Positions 17,994 to 26,627 are shown, counted from the stretch's first letter. The stretch: 51,040 bases of DNA from Acidovorax sp. (GCF_021287135.1 NZ_JAJTBB010000008.1:1-51040), one strand, 5' to 3'. Made by a program: numbers and translations. Notes: generated by a model not told the origin, from the sequence alone.

Positions 17994-18958
17994 CAGAAAT
18001 ACCCGTCTTTCTTGCGCTTTTCCATCGACGCATCGCTGGTCTTGTCATCCATGCGCGTGGCCCCGCGCTCGCTCACGTCGGCGGCCAGGGTTTCGATGAC
18101 GATCTCGGCCGGGGTGGCCGCCGTGCTTTCCACCGGCGCGGTGCAGGTGATGTCGCCCACGGTGCGAAAGCGCACGTCGCGCGTTTCCACCACGTCGCCG
18201 TCGCGCGGCGGCGTCAGCTCGGTCACGGGCATCAGCAGGCCCTTCTTGTCCACCACCTGGCGCTTGTGCGTGTAGTAGATGCTGGGCAGGCCGATCTGCT
18301 CGCGGTCGATGTACTGCCACACGTCCAGCTCGGTCCAGTTGCTGATGGGGAACACGCGGAAGTGCTCGCCGGGCTGCAGGCGGGTGTTGAACAGCGTCCA
18401 CAGCTCGGGGCGCTGGGCCTTGGGCTGCCATTGGCCGAAGCTGTCGCGGTGAGAGAAGATGCGTTCCTTGGCGCGGGCCTTTTCCTCGTCGCGGCGGGCG
18501 CCGCCGATCAGCGCGTCAAAGCGGAATTCCTCGATCGCTTCGAGCAGCGTCACGGACTGGTGCACGTTGCGGCTCTCGCCCGGGTGGGCCAGGCGCACGG
18601 TGCCACGGGCCATCGAATCCTCCACGCTGCGCACGATCAGTTCGGCGCCCAGCTCCTTCGCGCGGAAGTCGCGGAAGTCGGTCACTTCGGGGAAGTTGTG
18701 GCCCGTGTCGATCATCAAGAGCGGGTAGGGAATGCGGCCTGCGCCAAACGCCTTCTCGGCGCACTTGAGCATCACCAGCGAATCCTTGCCGCCCGAGAAC
18801 AGCAGGGCGGGGCGCTCGAAGGCGGCGGCGACTTCGCGCAGGATGAAGATGGTTTCTTCCTCCAGCGCATCCAGGTGCGAGTTGTTGAGGTGGTAGCTCA
18901 TGTTGTTGTGGTTGTTCTTGTTCTCTTGCAGCAGCGTGGCGTCGGTGCGGGCGTTCAT
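17993..18958 (-). CDS. cysD: Sulfate adenylyltransferase small subunit CysD
   Basis: A 321-residue ATP pyrophosphatase-fold subunit that adenylates sulfate to APS with CysN. The PP-loop is LLFSGGKDSLVMLKCAEKAF; further blocks are MIDTGHNFPEVTDFRD, GGARRDEEKARAKERIFSHR, FPISNWTELDVWQYI and the C-terminal EKRKKDGYF. A Met in NNMSYHLNNSHL is an alternative start about 19 codons in, and the first residues are not conserved. It lies 15 bases after cysH and overlaps cysN by one base. Confidence 0.95.
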   Translation of the reverse strand: MNARTDATLLQENKNNHNNMSYHLNNSHLDALEEETIFILREVAAAFERPALLFSGGKDSLVMLKCAEKAFGAGRIPYPLLMIDTGHNFPEVTDFRDFRAKELGAELIVRSVEDSMARGTVRLAHPGESRNVHQSVTLLEAIEEFRFDALIGGARRDEEKARAKERIFSHRDSFGQWQPKAQRPELWTLFNTRLQPGEHFRVFPISNWTELDVWQYIDREQIGLPSIYYTHKRQVVDKKGLLMPVTELTPPRDGDVVETRDVRFRTVGDITCTAPVESTAATPAEIVIETLAADVSERGATRMDDKTSDASMEKRKKDGYF

Positions 18959-18973
18959 GTCGGCTCCGGCGGG

Positions 18974-19627
18974 TCAATGGGCCAAGTGCAAACCGCACTC
19001 GCGGTTGTCTTCGCCCTTGGTTGGGTCCACGTAGTCGAAGTTGTTGGGCAGGCCGTGCTTCACGCAGTATTCGTGCAGGTCCTTGGACGACCAGTGCAGC
19101 AGCGGCGCCACCTTGATGAGGCCGTCGGGGTTGATGCTCACGGGGTCCATCTGCGCGCGCACGGCGGTGTCGGTGGCGCGCAGGGCGGTGAACCAGACCT
19201 TGGGCGCGGTCTCGCGCAGGGCGCGGGCAAAGGGCTCGAGCTTCACTTCTTCGGTGAAGGCGGCATGGCGCGGGTCATCCAGCGCGGGCGTGGGGCCGTC
19301 CACGGCCTCGCGGTGGGCGCGCGAGCGCAGCGGCAGGTAGATCTTGAGATTCAGCCCCAGCTGCTGGGTCACCTCGTCGGCAAAACGGTAGGTGGCTTCG
19401 GTGTTGTAGCCGTTGTCCATCCACACCACGGGCACGTCGGGGTTCACCTGCGACACCATGTGCAGGATCACGGCTTCAAACGGGCGGAAGTTGGTGGTGA
19501 CGATGGTGGGCTGGCCCAGGCCCAGGGCCCATTCGACCAGGCCGGGCGCATTGCGGCCCAGGTCGGCATTGATGCGGGCGAGGTCGATGGTGTCGTTGTT
19601 CATGGCATGGGGGTCTCGGGCATTCAT
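18974..19627 (-). CDS. cysH: CysH-family (P)APS reductase without Fe-S cysteines
   Basis: 217 residues, PP-loop sulfonucleotide reductase fold reducing (P)APS to sulfite. Visible blocks are VVWMDNGYNTEATYRF, YLPLRSRAH, KLEPFARALRE, VWFTALRATDTAVRA and the C-terminal RECGLH with the catalytic Cys. Only two cysteines exist in the whole protein. Where APS reductases have the Cys pair before RKxxPL, this one reads FTEEVKLEPF, so a [4Fe-4S] cluster cannot be bound in the usual way. This matches the E. coli-type PAPS reductase, yet no APS kinase is in the operon. The start at 19627 or the ATG eight codons later are both possible. Two bases after the DUF934 gene. Confidence 0.9.
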   Translation of the reverse strand: MNARDPHAMNNDTIDLARINADLGRNAPGLVEWALGLGQPTIVTTNFRPFEAVILHMVSQVNPDVPVVWMDNGYNTEATYRFADEVTQQLGLNLKIYLPLRSRAHREAVDGPTPALDDPRHAAFTEEVKLEPFARALRETAPKVWFTALRATDTAVRAQMDPVSINPDGLIKVAPLLHWSSKDLHEYCVKHGLPNNFDYVDPTKGEDNRECGLHLAH

Positions 19628-19629
19628 GA

Positions 19630-20010
19630 TCAGGCGGCCTCGCGGAAGTGGGGCAGGGGGTGCGTCACGTCGCCCTGGTAAAAGGCTTTGAAGCGGTCGA
19701 ACTGGCGCTGGGCGTCGGCCATGTCCAGGCCTTCGCGCAGCACGGCCACGTCAAAGCCGCAGCGCGCCATTTGCACCAGCTGGTCGATCAGCACGTCGCC
19801 GGTGGCGCGCAGCTCGCCGGCAAACTTCAGACGCCCGCGCAGCAGGCGGGCCTGGCTGAAGGCCCGGCCGTCGGTGAACTTGGGGAACTGCAGGTCGATG
19901 CGGTCCACGCCCGCCAGGTCCAGGTCGAACGGGTTGGCGTCGTTGGGCAGTTCAAGGACCTTCTGGCCCGCGGGGCTGGCCACGTGCTCGTGGGAAGCGA
20001 TGATTTTCAT
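19630..20010 (-). CDS. DUF934 family protein of the cys operon
   Basis: A 126-residue DUF934 protein, a family of unknown function found between sulfite reductase and (P)APS reductase genes in many proteobacteria. Typical features are IDLQFPKFTDGRAFSQARLL and the near C-terminal FDRFKAFYQGDV. No catalytic motif, signal peptide or membrane segment is seen. It is 14 bases downstream of cysI and two bases upstream of cysH, so it is cotranscribed and likely translationally coupled. A role in sulfite reductase assembly or electron delivery would be a guess from context. Confidence 0.85.
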   Translation of the reverse strand: MKIIASHEHVASPAGQKVLELPNDANPFDLDLAGVDRIDLQFPKFTDGRAFSQARLLRGRLKFAGELRATGDVLIDQLVQMARCGFDVAVLREGLDMADAQRQFDRFKAFYQGDVTHPLPHFREAA

Positions 20011-20024
20011 GGTGTGCAGAGCCT

Positions 20025-21863
20025 TCAGGCGGCTTCGGTTTCAGCGGGGTGGCGCGCGGCATTGGCGGCGGCCTTGAAGGGGTCGAGGCCGACACGGCGC
20101 ACCGTGTCGATGAAGTGCTCGTAGCGCGGCCCGTCGGCGTCGCTTGCCAGCAACTGCCGCTCGGCGCGGTAGGTGTCCAGCAGGGCTTCGATGACGCCCG
20201 GCACCTCGGCGGCGCTGAACGAGGGGCCGATGATCTTGCCCGGCGTGGCGGGGCCCGAGAGGTCGGAGCCATCGGCCCCGCCCAGCGTGATCTGGTACCA
20301 CTCCTTGCCGTCTTTATCCACACCCAGGATGCCGATGTGGCCGCTGTGGTGGTGGCCGCAGCTGTTGATGCAGCCGCTGATGTGCAGGTCGATCTCGCCC
20401 AGGTCCCACAGCTCGTCCAGGTCCTGGTAGCGCTCGGTGATGGCCTCGGCAATCGGCAGGCTGCGCGCGTTGGCCAGCGAGCAGAAGTCGCCGCCGGGGC
20501 AGGCGATCATGTCGGTCAAAAGGCCGATGTTGGGCTTGGCCAGGCCCAGGGCCTTGGCGGCCTGGTACAGCGCGGGCAGCTGGTCGCGGCGCACCCAGGG
20601 CAAAAGCAGATTTTGCTCGTGCGTCACGCGCATTTCGCCGGCGGAGAAGCGGTCGGCCAGATCGGCGGCGGCTTCCATCTGCTCGGCCGTGGCGTCGCCG
20701 GGGGCGTAGCCCAGGCGCTTGAACGACAGCATCACGGCGCGCAGCTGCGGGTGGCGGTGGGGCAGCACGTTGCGCTGCAGCCAGCGGCCGAAGTCCTTGT
20801 CCTCCTCCGCAGCGGTGCGCAGCAAGGCCAGGGTTTCAGCCTCGGCGTTGGCGGGCGAGAGGTCCAGCGCGGGCTCGCGGAAGTTGGCGGCCACGCGGTC
20901 GTATTCAGCCTGGGTGATGGTGTGGGGCCCGCCCTCCACTTCGACGATCTGGCGGAACTCTTCTTCCACCTGGTCCACATACGCCTGGCCCTCGGCCTTC
21001 ACCAAAATCTTGATGCGGGCCTTCCAGCTGTTGTCGCGGCGGCCGTAGCGGTTGTACACGCGGATCACGGCCTCCAGGTAGTTCATGAGCTGGTTCCAGG
21101 GCAGGAACTCGCGCAGCACCGGGCTGATGGTGGGGGTGCGGCCCATGCCGCCGCCCACGCGCACCTTGAAGCCCAGCTCTCCCGCGTTGTTCTTGACCAG
21201 CTGCAGGCCCACGTCGTACCAGCCCAGTGCGGCGCGGTCTTCACGCGCGCCGTTGATGGACACCTTGAATTTGCGCGGCAGGAACGAGAACTCGGGGTGC
21301 AGCGTGCTCCACTGGCGCAGGATCTCGGTGAACGGGCGCGGGTCGGCGATCTCGTCGGCGGCAATGCCGGCCAGCGCGTCGCTGTTGATGTTGCGGATGC
21401 AGTTGCCGCTGGTCTGGATGCCGTGCAGGTTCACGGTGGCCAGCAGGTCCATCACGTCGGCCGCCTTGGACAGCGGGATCCAGTTGTACTGCACGTTGGT
21501 GCGCGTGGTGAAGTGGCCGTAGCCGTACTTCAGCCGGGTGCCGATGCGCCGGCCGTCGGCCAGCGGGATCTCGCCCAGCTTCTCTTGCGTGGCCTGGGCC
21601 TCGGCCAGCAGGGCGGGCTCGGGCTGGTCGTATTCGCGGGCCACGCGGGCCAGCACGCGCAGCTGGGCGCTGGAGAGCTCGCCGTACGGCACGGCCACGC
21701 GCAGCATGGGCGCGTAGCGCTGCACGTACCAGCCGTTTTGCAGGCGCAGCGGGCGGAACTGCTCTTCGGTCAGCTTGCCGGCCTGCCAGCGCTCCAGCTG
21801 GTCGCGGAACTGCTCGGCCCGCAGGCGGATGAATTGGCGGTCAAAGTCGGTGTATTGGTACAT
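20025..21863 (-). CDS. cysI: Sulfite reductase hemoprotein, ferredoxin-type
   Basis: 612 residues from MYQYTDFDRQFIRLRAEQF; the frame is open a further 196 codons into the overlapping tauE region, which is not credible. Sulfite reductase reduces sulfite to sulfide with siroheme and a [4Fe-4S] cluster. Blocks seen are TSGNCIRNINSD, VRVGGGMGRTP, the cluster cysteines in CPGGDFCSLANARS and SGCINSCGHHHSGHIGILG. No cysJ flavoprotein gene accompanies it, so a ferredoxin donor is likely. Eleven bases separate it from the exporter gene upstream. Confidence 0.95.
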   Translation of the reverse strand: MYQYTDFDRQFIRLRAEQFRDQLERWQAGKLTEEQFRPLRLQNGWYVQRYAPMLRVAVPYGELSSAQLRVLARVAREYDQPEPALLAEAQATQEKLGEIPLADGRRIGTRLKYGYGHFTTRTNVQYNWIPLSKAADVMDLLATVNLHGIQTSGNCIRNINSDALAGIAADEIADPRPFTEILRQWSTLHPEFSFLPRKFKVSINGAREDRAALGWYDVGLQLVKNNAGELGFKVRVGGGMGRTPTISPVLREFLPWNQLMNYLEAVIRVYNRYGRRDNSWKARIKILVKAEGQAYVDQVEEEFRQIVEVEGGPHTITQAEYDRVAANFREPALDLSPANAEAETLALLRTAAEEDKDFGRWLQRNVLPHRHPQLRAVMLSFKRLGYAPGDATAEQMEAAADLADRFSAGEMRVTHEQNLLLPWVRRDQLPALYQAAKALGLAKPNIGLLTDMIACPGGDFCSLANARSLPIAEAITERYQDLDELWDLGEIDLHISGCINSCGHHHSGHIGILGVDKDGKEWYQITLGGADGSDLSGPATPGKIIGPSFSAAEVPGVIEALLDTYRAERQLLASDADGPRYEHFIDTVRRVGLDPFKAAANAARHPAETEAA

Positions 21864-21874
21864 CGTGGAGCAAC

Positions 21875-22678
21875 TCAGATCAGAATCAGTTTGAAGCCCG
21901 CCCAGGCGAGCAGCAGGGAGAGGGCGGAGCGAATGACGCGCTCGGGCGTGCGGGTGACCAGGCGCGAGCCCAGCCAGATGCCGGGCAGCGAGCCCGCCAG
22001 CAATTGTGCAAGCAAAGGCCAGTCCACCGAGCCCAGCGTGGCATGGCCCAGGCCGGCCACCAGCGTCAGCGGCACGGCGTAGGCGATGTCGGCGCCGATG
22101 ATGCGCGGCAGCGGCAGCAGGGGGTAGACCAGCAGCAGCACCGTGACGCCGATGGCGCCCGCGCCCACCGAGGTGAACGTGACCAGCGTGCCGATGACGG
22201 CGCCCAGCAGCACGGGCAGGCTCCAGTGGCGGGGGCGGGTGGCCTGGGTGTCGCTGCCGGCGCGGCGGGCCTGGTCGGCCGCCTGGCGTTCGCGCGAGAA
22301 GGCCACCACCTTGTAGAGCGTGGCGGCCGCCGTCAGCAGCAGGGCAAAGCCCAGCGTGGTGGTCATGATGTGCTGGGCCTGCGCGCTGGCCGGGCCCAGC
22401 ACCCGCAGCGCCCACAGGGCCAGCAGGGCGGCCGGGATGCTGCCGGCGCACAGCTGCGCCACCACGCGCCAGGGCACCAGGCGCTGGCGCGCCATGCTCA
22501 CGGTGCCGCCCAGCTTGGTGAAGGCGGCAAACAGCAGGTCGGTGCCGATGGCCAGGTGGGGCTTGATGCCGAAGAAGAAGATGAGCACGGGCGTCATCAG
22601 CGAGCCGCCGCCCACCCCGGTGAGCCCGACGATCAGGCCCACCGCAAACCCCGCGAAGACAAACGCCAATTCATGCAT
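21875..22678 (-). CDS. TSUP (TauE/SafE) family sulfite/sulfonate permease
   Basis: A 267-residue membrane protein with about eight hydrophobic segments. It has the repeated TSUP pattern GLTGVGGGSLMTPVLIFFFG near the N-terminus and a second half with TFTSVGAGAIGVTVLLLVYP. The family moves sulfite, sulfonates, sulfoacetate or related anions. It heads the cys operon 11 bases before cysI, so export of excess sulfite or import of a sulfur anion would fit. Direction is not determined by sequence. Confidence 0.85.
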   Translation of the reverse strand: MHELAFVFAGFAVGLIVGLTGVGGGSLMTPVLIFFFGIKPHLAIGTDLLFAAFTKLGGTVSMARQRLVPWRVVAQLCAGSIPAALLALWALRVLGPASAQAQHIMTTTLGFALLLTAAATLYKVVAFSRERQAADQARRAGSDTQATRPRHWSLPVLLGAVIGTLVTFTSVGAGAIGVTVLLLVYPLLPLPRIIGADIAYAVPLTLVAGLGHATLGSVDWPLLAQLLAGSLPGIWLGSRLVTRTPERVIRSALSLLLAWAGFKLILI

Positions 22679-22789
22679 GGCGGCGAATGTAGAGGGGCTT
22701 CTTATGGAAGCAAACTATTGTTTTGTGCTTCGAATATGCAAATATCGGTATAAGCAGGGGCCGGCGCGCCTCCAGCCCGGGGCGCAGGG
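22679..22789 (-). promoter_or_regulatory. Probable promoter/CysB-type region of the cys operon
   Basis: An AT-rich block (about 22703-22755) stands out in otherwise GC-rich DNA directly upstream of the first cys-operon gene. On the minus strand it holds GCTTATACCGATATTTGCAT and a CTT-CCATA-AG-AAG dyad. LysR-type CysB binds AT-rich sites of this sort at sulfur-starvation promoters, so this is a reasonable CysB target. No exact consensus is claimed. Confidence 0.45.
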
Positions 22790-22816
22790 GCAGCCTGCTG
22801 GGGTGTGGCAGGCTGC
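22790..22816 (-). terminator. Hairpin after mnmC
   Basis: GCAGCCTGC and GCAGGCTGC form a perfect nine-base stem with a nine-base loop, 12 bases beyond the mnmC stop codon. There is no T-tract. Probable terminator separating mnmC from the cys operon promoter. Confidence 0.5.
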
Positions 22817-22827
22817 GCCCGCAGAGG

Positions 22828-24819
22828 TCACATGCGCTCGCTGGCCAGGGCGCGGGCCAGCTTGGCGTCCAGGGGCAGCGGTTCGGCGTTGACGCGGGCG
22901 GCCAGCAGTTCGCCGCACAGCAAGGCCAGGGTCAGGCCCCGCGCGCCCATGGCCGTGCACACCCACAGGCCGGGCAGCGTCTGGGCATCCACCGGCCCCA
23001 CGATGGGCAGCCGGTCCGGGGCGGTGCAGCGCACGGCGGCCCAGTGTTCGACGGCGGGCTCGGTGCCACCGTTGTCCCCGGCGGCGGGCCGGGCCTGGAG
23101 GGCCTGGTGGAAGCGGGGCGCCAGCGCGCGGGCCGCTGCGGGCGCAAGGGCTTGCAGCTTGTCCCAGTGCAGCCGGTGCGCCGCAAGCTGGTCTGCGGCG
23201 CTGGCGGGCAGGGTGGTCACGCCGCGCTCAAAGGTGGAGCCCATGATCCAGCCGCGCTCGGGGGCGTCGCCCGCGGGGCTGGGGGCGTCGTCCCCGCAGC
23301 CGAACGACGGCACGAGGTTGCCGTGGCCGTTGGCCGGAAACGGCGCGGGTGGCGGCTGGTGCGCCGGGTAGCGCCCCCAGGAAACCTGCCCGCGCACAGG
23401 TTGCAGCGGCCAGCGGTCGGCCAGCAGGGTGGGGCTGCCGGCCCCCGCGGCAATCACCACCAGGGGGGCCTGTGCCAGCACCTGGCCCTGGGCGTCCAGC
23501 ACCTGCCACTCGATGGGGGCGCCCGCGCTGGCAGGGGCATCGCCTGGCAGGGGGACGGGCACGGCGCGCAGGCTGGCCACGTGGCAGCGGCCGTGCCAGG
23601 CCACGCCGGGCTCGCGCAGCAGCGCCTGCACCATTCGGGGCGGGCGTATCCAGCCGCCTTGGAGGTGCCAGCAGGCCACAGCCTCGGCGGGCAAGCCGGC
23701 CTGCTCGCGGGCGGCTGGGGGGGCGGAGGTGCTCCAGTCGGCGCCCGGGCCGTCCTGCCCGTCGGCGGGCAGGCCGGGGCTGCCATCGGTGCGGTGCTCC
23801 AGCACGCCCGTGGGCCCCCAGTCAAGCCCGGCCTGCAGGCGTTGGCGGGCCTGCTGGAGCGTGAAGCGCACCCCGCTGCGGGACAGGCGCGACAGCACGG
23901 CATCGTCGGGCGACACATGGGGCGCAAACACCCCTGCCGGCAGGCCCGAGGCGCCGGCGGCAGGCTCCGGCGCCTCGTCGAGCACTCGCACCTGCCAGCC
24001 CCGGCGCGCCAGGCTGGCCGCGGTGGCCGCGCCGGCCAGGCCGCCGCCAATCACCAGGCAGTGGCGGGCCTGCGCGCTGGCGGCGGGGGTGGTTTCGGGG
24101 AGGGAGGCGATGCGGGGCCGCGGATCCCACGCCGGGTTGTAGGTGGCGTGCAGGTTGTCGCGCTTGGGCGGCACCCCGGGCACGCGGTGCACCTCAAAGC
24201 CGCATTCGGCCAGGGCGTCGCGCACGGCGCGGGCGATGGTCCAGGTGGCCAACTGCGTGCCCCGGCGGCAGCAGCGAGCCACCGCCTTGAGGGTGTGGGC
24301 GCTCCAGATCTCGGGGTTGACCGAGGGGCTGAACCCGTCCAGGTACACCGAGTCCGCCGTGGGTGCCTGCTGGCGCAGCATGGCTTGCGCATCGCCGATG
24401 TACAGCGTGAGCAGCACGCGGCCGTCTTCAAACGCGAGCCGGTGCACGCCGGGCAGCAGGCCCCACCATTGGGCGTGCAGCTGCTCGGCCAAGGGGGCCA
24501 GCTCGGGGTGGGCAGCGGTGGCGCGCAGCAGGTCTGCCGCGCTGACCGGCCAAGCTTCGGTCGACACGAAGTGGAGCAGTCGGGGGCGGTGCTCGTCGGC
24601 CCGCCATGCGGCCCAGGTGACGAGAAAGTTGAGCCCGAAGCCAAACCCGGTTTCCAGCACGCGCCACTGGGGCTGCCCCGCCCAGGCCGCCGGCAGGCCG
24701 CAGCCTTGCAGGAACACCTTGCGGGCCTGGTCCAGCCCGCCGTTTTCACTGTGGTAGCGGTCGCCAAAGCGCGGGCTGTAGGGGGTGCCGTCGGGCAGCC
24801 AGTGGATGGACTCGGACAT
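22828..24819 (-). CDS. mnmC: Bifunctional tRNA 5-methylaminomethyl-2-thiouridine biosynthesis protein MnmC
   Basis: 663 residues, two domains. The N-terminal part (about 1-240) is a SAM-dependent methyltransferase with YSPRFGDRYHSENGGLDQAR, LETGFGFGLNFLVTW and VYLDGFSPSVNPEIWS. The C-terminal part begins with the FAD motif CLVIGGGLAGAATAASLARR and ends with IVGPVDAQTLPGLWVCTAMG. The oxidoreductase removes the carboxymethyl group of cmnm5(s2)U34 and the methyltransferase then forms mnm5(s2)U34 in tRNA. It is a single gene between the cys operon and yggX, not obviously in an operon with either. Confidence 0.93.
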   Translation of the reverse strand: MSESIHWLPDGTPYSPRFGDRYHSENGGLDQARKVFLQGCGLPAAWAGQPQWRVLETGFGFGLNFLVTWAAWRADEHRPRLLHFVSTEAWPVSAADLLRATAAHPELAPLAEQLHAQWWGLLPGVHRLAFEDGRVLLTLYIGDAQAMLRQQAPTADSVYLDGFSPSVNPEIWSAHTLKAVARCCRRGTQLATWTIARAVRDALAECGFEVHRVPGVPPKRDNLHATYNPAWDPRPRIASLPETTPAASAQARHCLVIGGGLAGAATAASLARRGWQVRVLDEAPEPAAGASGLPAGVFAPHVSPDDAVLSRLSRSGVRFTLQQARQRLQAGLDWGPTGVLEHRTDGSPGLPADGQDGPGADWSTSAPPAAREQAGLPAEAVACWHLQGGWIRPPRMVQALLREPGVAWHGRCHVASLRAVPVPLPGDAPASAGAPIEWQVLDAQGQVLAQAPLVVIAAGAGSPTLLADRWPLQPVRGQVSWGRYPAHQPPPAPFPANGHGNLVPSFGCGDDAPSPAGDAPERGWIMGSTFERGVTTLPASAADQLAAHRLHWDKLQALAPAAARALAPRFHQALQARPAAGDNGGTEPAVEHWAAVRCTAPDRLPIVGPVDAQTLPGLWVCTAMGARGLTLALLCGELLAARVNAEPLPLDAKLARALASERM

Positions 24820-24834
24820 GGGGTTGCGCGCAAC

Positions 24835-24865
24835 TCAGAAAAAGAAAGGGCGCCACCAGGGCGCC
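24835..24865 (-). terminator. Terminator after yggX
   Basis: On the minus strand GGCGCC, a short loop and GGCGCC are followed by CTTTCTTTTTCTGAG, a T-rich tail. It lies downstream of yggX and of the duplicated yggX tail, just before mnmC. Confidence 0.6.
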
Positions 24866-24923
24866 GTGTTGGGGCTGTTTTGTACCGGAATCCGGGGTGC
24901 GGGCGGTTGTGCTAGATCACTGG

Positions 24924-24976
24924 CTGGGCGGGACGTAGCCCGCCGCGGCGTCTGCGCCGCCGCCAAAGAAGTGATT
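24924..24976 (-). pseudogene. Duplicated 3' end of yggX
   Basis: This 53-base stretch matches 25018-25070, the end of yggX, at 51 positions. Both differences are synonymous when read as yggX ([18 protein letters not shown]), and an in-frame TGA follows one codon later. It is therefore a tail-only copy lying 41 bases downstream of the intact gene. The separating DNA shows only slight resemblance to the upstream part of yggX. Confidence 0.75.
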
Positions 24977-25010
24977 TTGCAGAAACCACTTTTTGCAGTG
25001 CTTCACTGCG

Positions 25011-25283
25011 TTACGCACTGGGCGGGACGTAGCCCGCCGCAGCGTCTGCGCCGCCGCCAAAAAAGTGATTCTCCATCTGGCGCGCCAAGTACTGGCGAGC
25101 GCGCGCGTCCGCCAGATTCAGCCGGTTCTCATTCACCAGCATGGTCTGGTGCTTGAGCCAACCGGCCCAGGCTTCCTTGCTCACGTTTTCCCAGATGCGC
25201 TTGCCCAGTTCACCGGGGTAGGGCGGAAAGTCGAGGCCTTCGGCTTCCTTGCCGAGCTTGATGCATTGAACGGTGCGTGCCAT
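25011..25283 (-). CDS. yggX: Probable Fe(2+)-trafficking protein YggX
   Basis: A 90-residue YggX-family protein associated with protection of Fe-S clusters from oxidants. Family features are [20 protein letters not shown] with the conserved Cys7, [20 protein letters not shown] and [16 protein letters not shown]. It has a Gly/Ala-rich tail ([17 protein letters not shown]). The last 53 bases of the gene occur again downstream. Single gene, divergent from the sulfate-binding protein gene. Confidence 0.95.
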   Translation of the reverse strand: MARTVQCIKLGKEAEGLDFPPYPGELGKRIWENVSKEAWAGWLKHQTMLVNENRLNLADARARQYLARQMENHFFGGGADAAAGYVPPSA

Positions 25284-25350
25284 GGGGGTTCCTTGGAATG
25301 ATGAGAAAAAAGAGGAGCCGGCCAGCGAGGGCCTGCACAGATGTTTTGGA

Positions 25351-25377
25351 TATAAAGAACTGAAATCTCAGTAGTTC
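25351..25377 (+). promoter_or_regulatory. Promoter-like hexamer and dyad upstream of the sulfate-binding protein gene
   Basis: TATAAA at 25351-25356 resembles a -10 element. Directly after it GAACT (25357-25361) and AGTTC (25373-25377) form a dyad that also includes CTGAAATCTCAG. A regulator site at the start of this transcript, possibly for a sulfur regulator such as CysB, is plausible but not demonstrated. Confidence 0.4.
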
Positions 25378-25455
25378 CAGTTTTGAGGAGGGGCTTTCAG
25401 AATGCGTTGCATCGGTGTTCCGCACCGCAACCCATTTCCAAAAAAGAGGCCCTCC

Positions 25456-26478
25456 GTGAACTTTCGCCGCGACTTTATCAAGTTTCCTCTCGCTGCCGCC
25501 CTGGTCGGCGGTTTGGCCCTGACGGCATTGCCAGCGTTGGCGCAGTCGGTGACCCTGCTCAATGTTTCGTACGACCCGACGCGCGAGTTGTACGTGGATT
25601 TCAACCAGGCCTTTGCCAAGCACTGGAAGGCCAAGACGGGCCAGGACGTGACCATCAAGCAAAGCCACGGCGGCTCGGGCAAGCAGGCGCGGTCCATCAT
25701 CGACGGGCTGGAGGCCGATGTGGCCACGCTGGCCCTGGCGGGCGACACCGATGCGCTGCACGCCAACGGTGGCTGGATTCCGAAAGACTGGCAAAAGCGC
25801 CTGCCGCACAACAGCTCGCCCTACACCTCGACCATCGTGCTGGTGGTGCGCCAGGGCAATCCCAAGGGCATCAAGGACTGGGACGACCTCGTCAAGCCCG
25901 GCATCAGCGTGATCACGCCCAACCCCAAGACCTCGGGCGGCGCGCGCTGGAACTACCTGGCGGCGTGGGAGTTTGCCAAGCGCAAGTACGGCAGCGATGC
26001 CAAAGCCAAGGACTTCGTCGCCAAGCTGTACGGCAATGTGCCCGTGCTGGACACCGGTGCGCGCGGCTCCACCATCACCTTTGCGCAGCGCAACCAGGGC
26101 GATGTGCTGATTGCCTGGGAGAACGAGGCCTACCTGCTGGAAAAAGAGTTCGGCGCCAAGTTTGACGTCGTTGCCCCGTCGATCTCCATCCTGGCCGAGC
26201 CCGCCGTGACGGTGGTCGACAAGAACGTGGACAAGAAGGGCACGCGCGCCGTGGCCGAGGCGTACCTGCAATACCTGTACACCGAAGAAGGCCAGGACAT
26301 CGCGGGCAAGCATTTCTACCGCCCCGCTGTCTCGGAAAAAGCCCAGGCCAAGTACGCCAAGCAGTTCCCCAAGCTGAACCTGTTCACCATCAACGATGCG
26401 TTTGGCGGCTGGGACAAGGCGGCCAAGGAGCACTTTGCGGACGGCGCGAGCTTCGACCAGATCTATACGCGGAAGTAA
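25456..26478 (+). CDS. Periplasmic sulfate/thiosulfate-binding protein
   Basis: 340 residues from a GTG start that has AGAGG eight bases upstream and opens straight into a signal peptide ([17 protein letters not shown], cleavage after ALA-QS). An in-frame ATG 18 codons upstream would bury the signal. Family motifs: [38 protein letters not shown], the sulfate-loop region [18 protein letters not shown] and [19 protein letters not shown]. It is the receptor of the CysTWA ABC importer (Sbp/CysP group), but no permease or ATPase gene for sulfate lies nearby, so the rest of the importer must be encoded elsewhere. Confidence 0.93.
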   Translation: MNFRRDFIKFPLAAALVGGLALTALPALAQSVTLLNVSYDPTRELYVDFNQAFAKHWKAKTGQDVTIKQSHGGSGKQARSIIDGLEADVATLALAGDTDALHANGGWIPKDWQKRLPHNSSPYTSTIVLVVRQGNPKGIKDWDDLVKPGISVITPNPKTSGGARWNYLAAWEFAKRKYGSDAKAKDFVAKLYGNVPVLDTGARGSTITFAQRNQGDVLIAWENEAYLLEKEFGAKFDVVAPSISILAEPAVTVVDKNVDKKGTRAVAEAYLQYLYTEEGQDIAGKHFYRPAVSEKAQAKYAKQFPKLNLFTINDAFGGWDKAAKEHFADGASFDQIYTRK

Positions 26479-26520
26479 GGACAAGAGCGCCCGCTCAGGC
26501 ACCGATCTCCGATGGCTCCC

Positions 26521-26627
26521 ACCCCCTCTCCCCTGGTGGGAGAGGGCCGGGGAGAGGGGGGGTGAAACGGGCGCAGCGCGGGTGCAGGCCCCCTCTCCCC
26601 AACCCTCTCCCGCGAGGGGAGAGGGGG
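26521..26627. repeat. Pair of CT/GA-rich inverted repeats
   Basis: Two adjacent hairpin units, 26521-26560 and 26588-26627, each built from CCCCTCTCCC-type and GGGAGAGGGG-type arms. This is a common dispersed intergenic hairpin in GC-rich proteobacteria. It may serve as the 3' end of the sulfate-binding protein transcript. The rest of 26479-26682 shows nothing else I recognise. Confidence 0.75.

Noticed and set aside
21864-22451. CysI extended upstream by 196 codons
   Set aside because: That part overlaps the TSUP exporter gene in another frame, has no similarity to sulfite reductase, and the natural MYQYTDFDRQF start is present.
26521-26627. CRISPR-like repeat pair
   Set aside because: There are only two units, each an inverted repeat of simple CT/GA composition, with no regular spacers and no cas genes. 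It is a dispersed intergenic hairpin.
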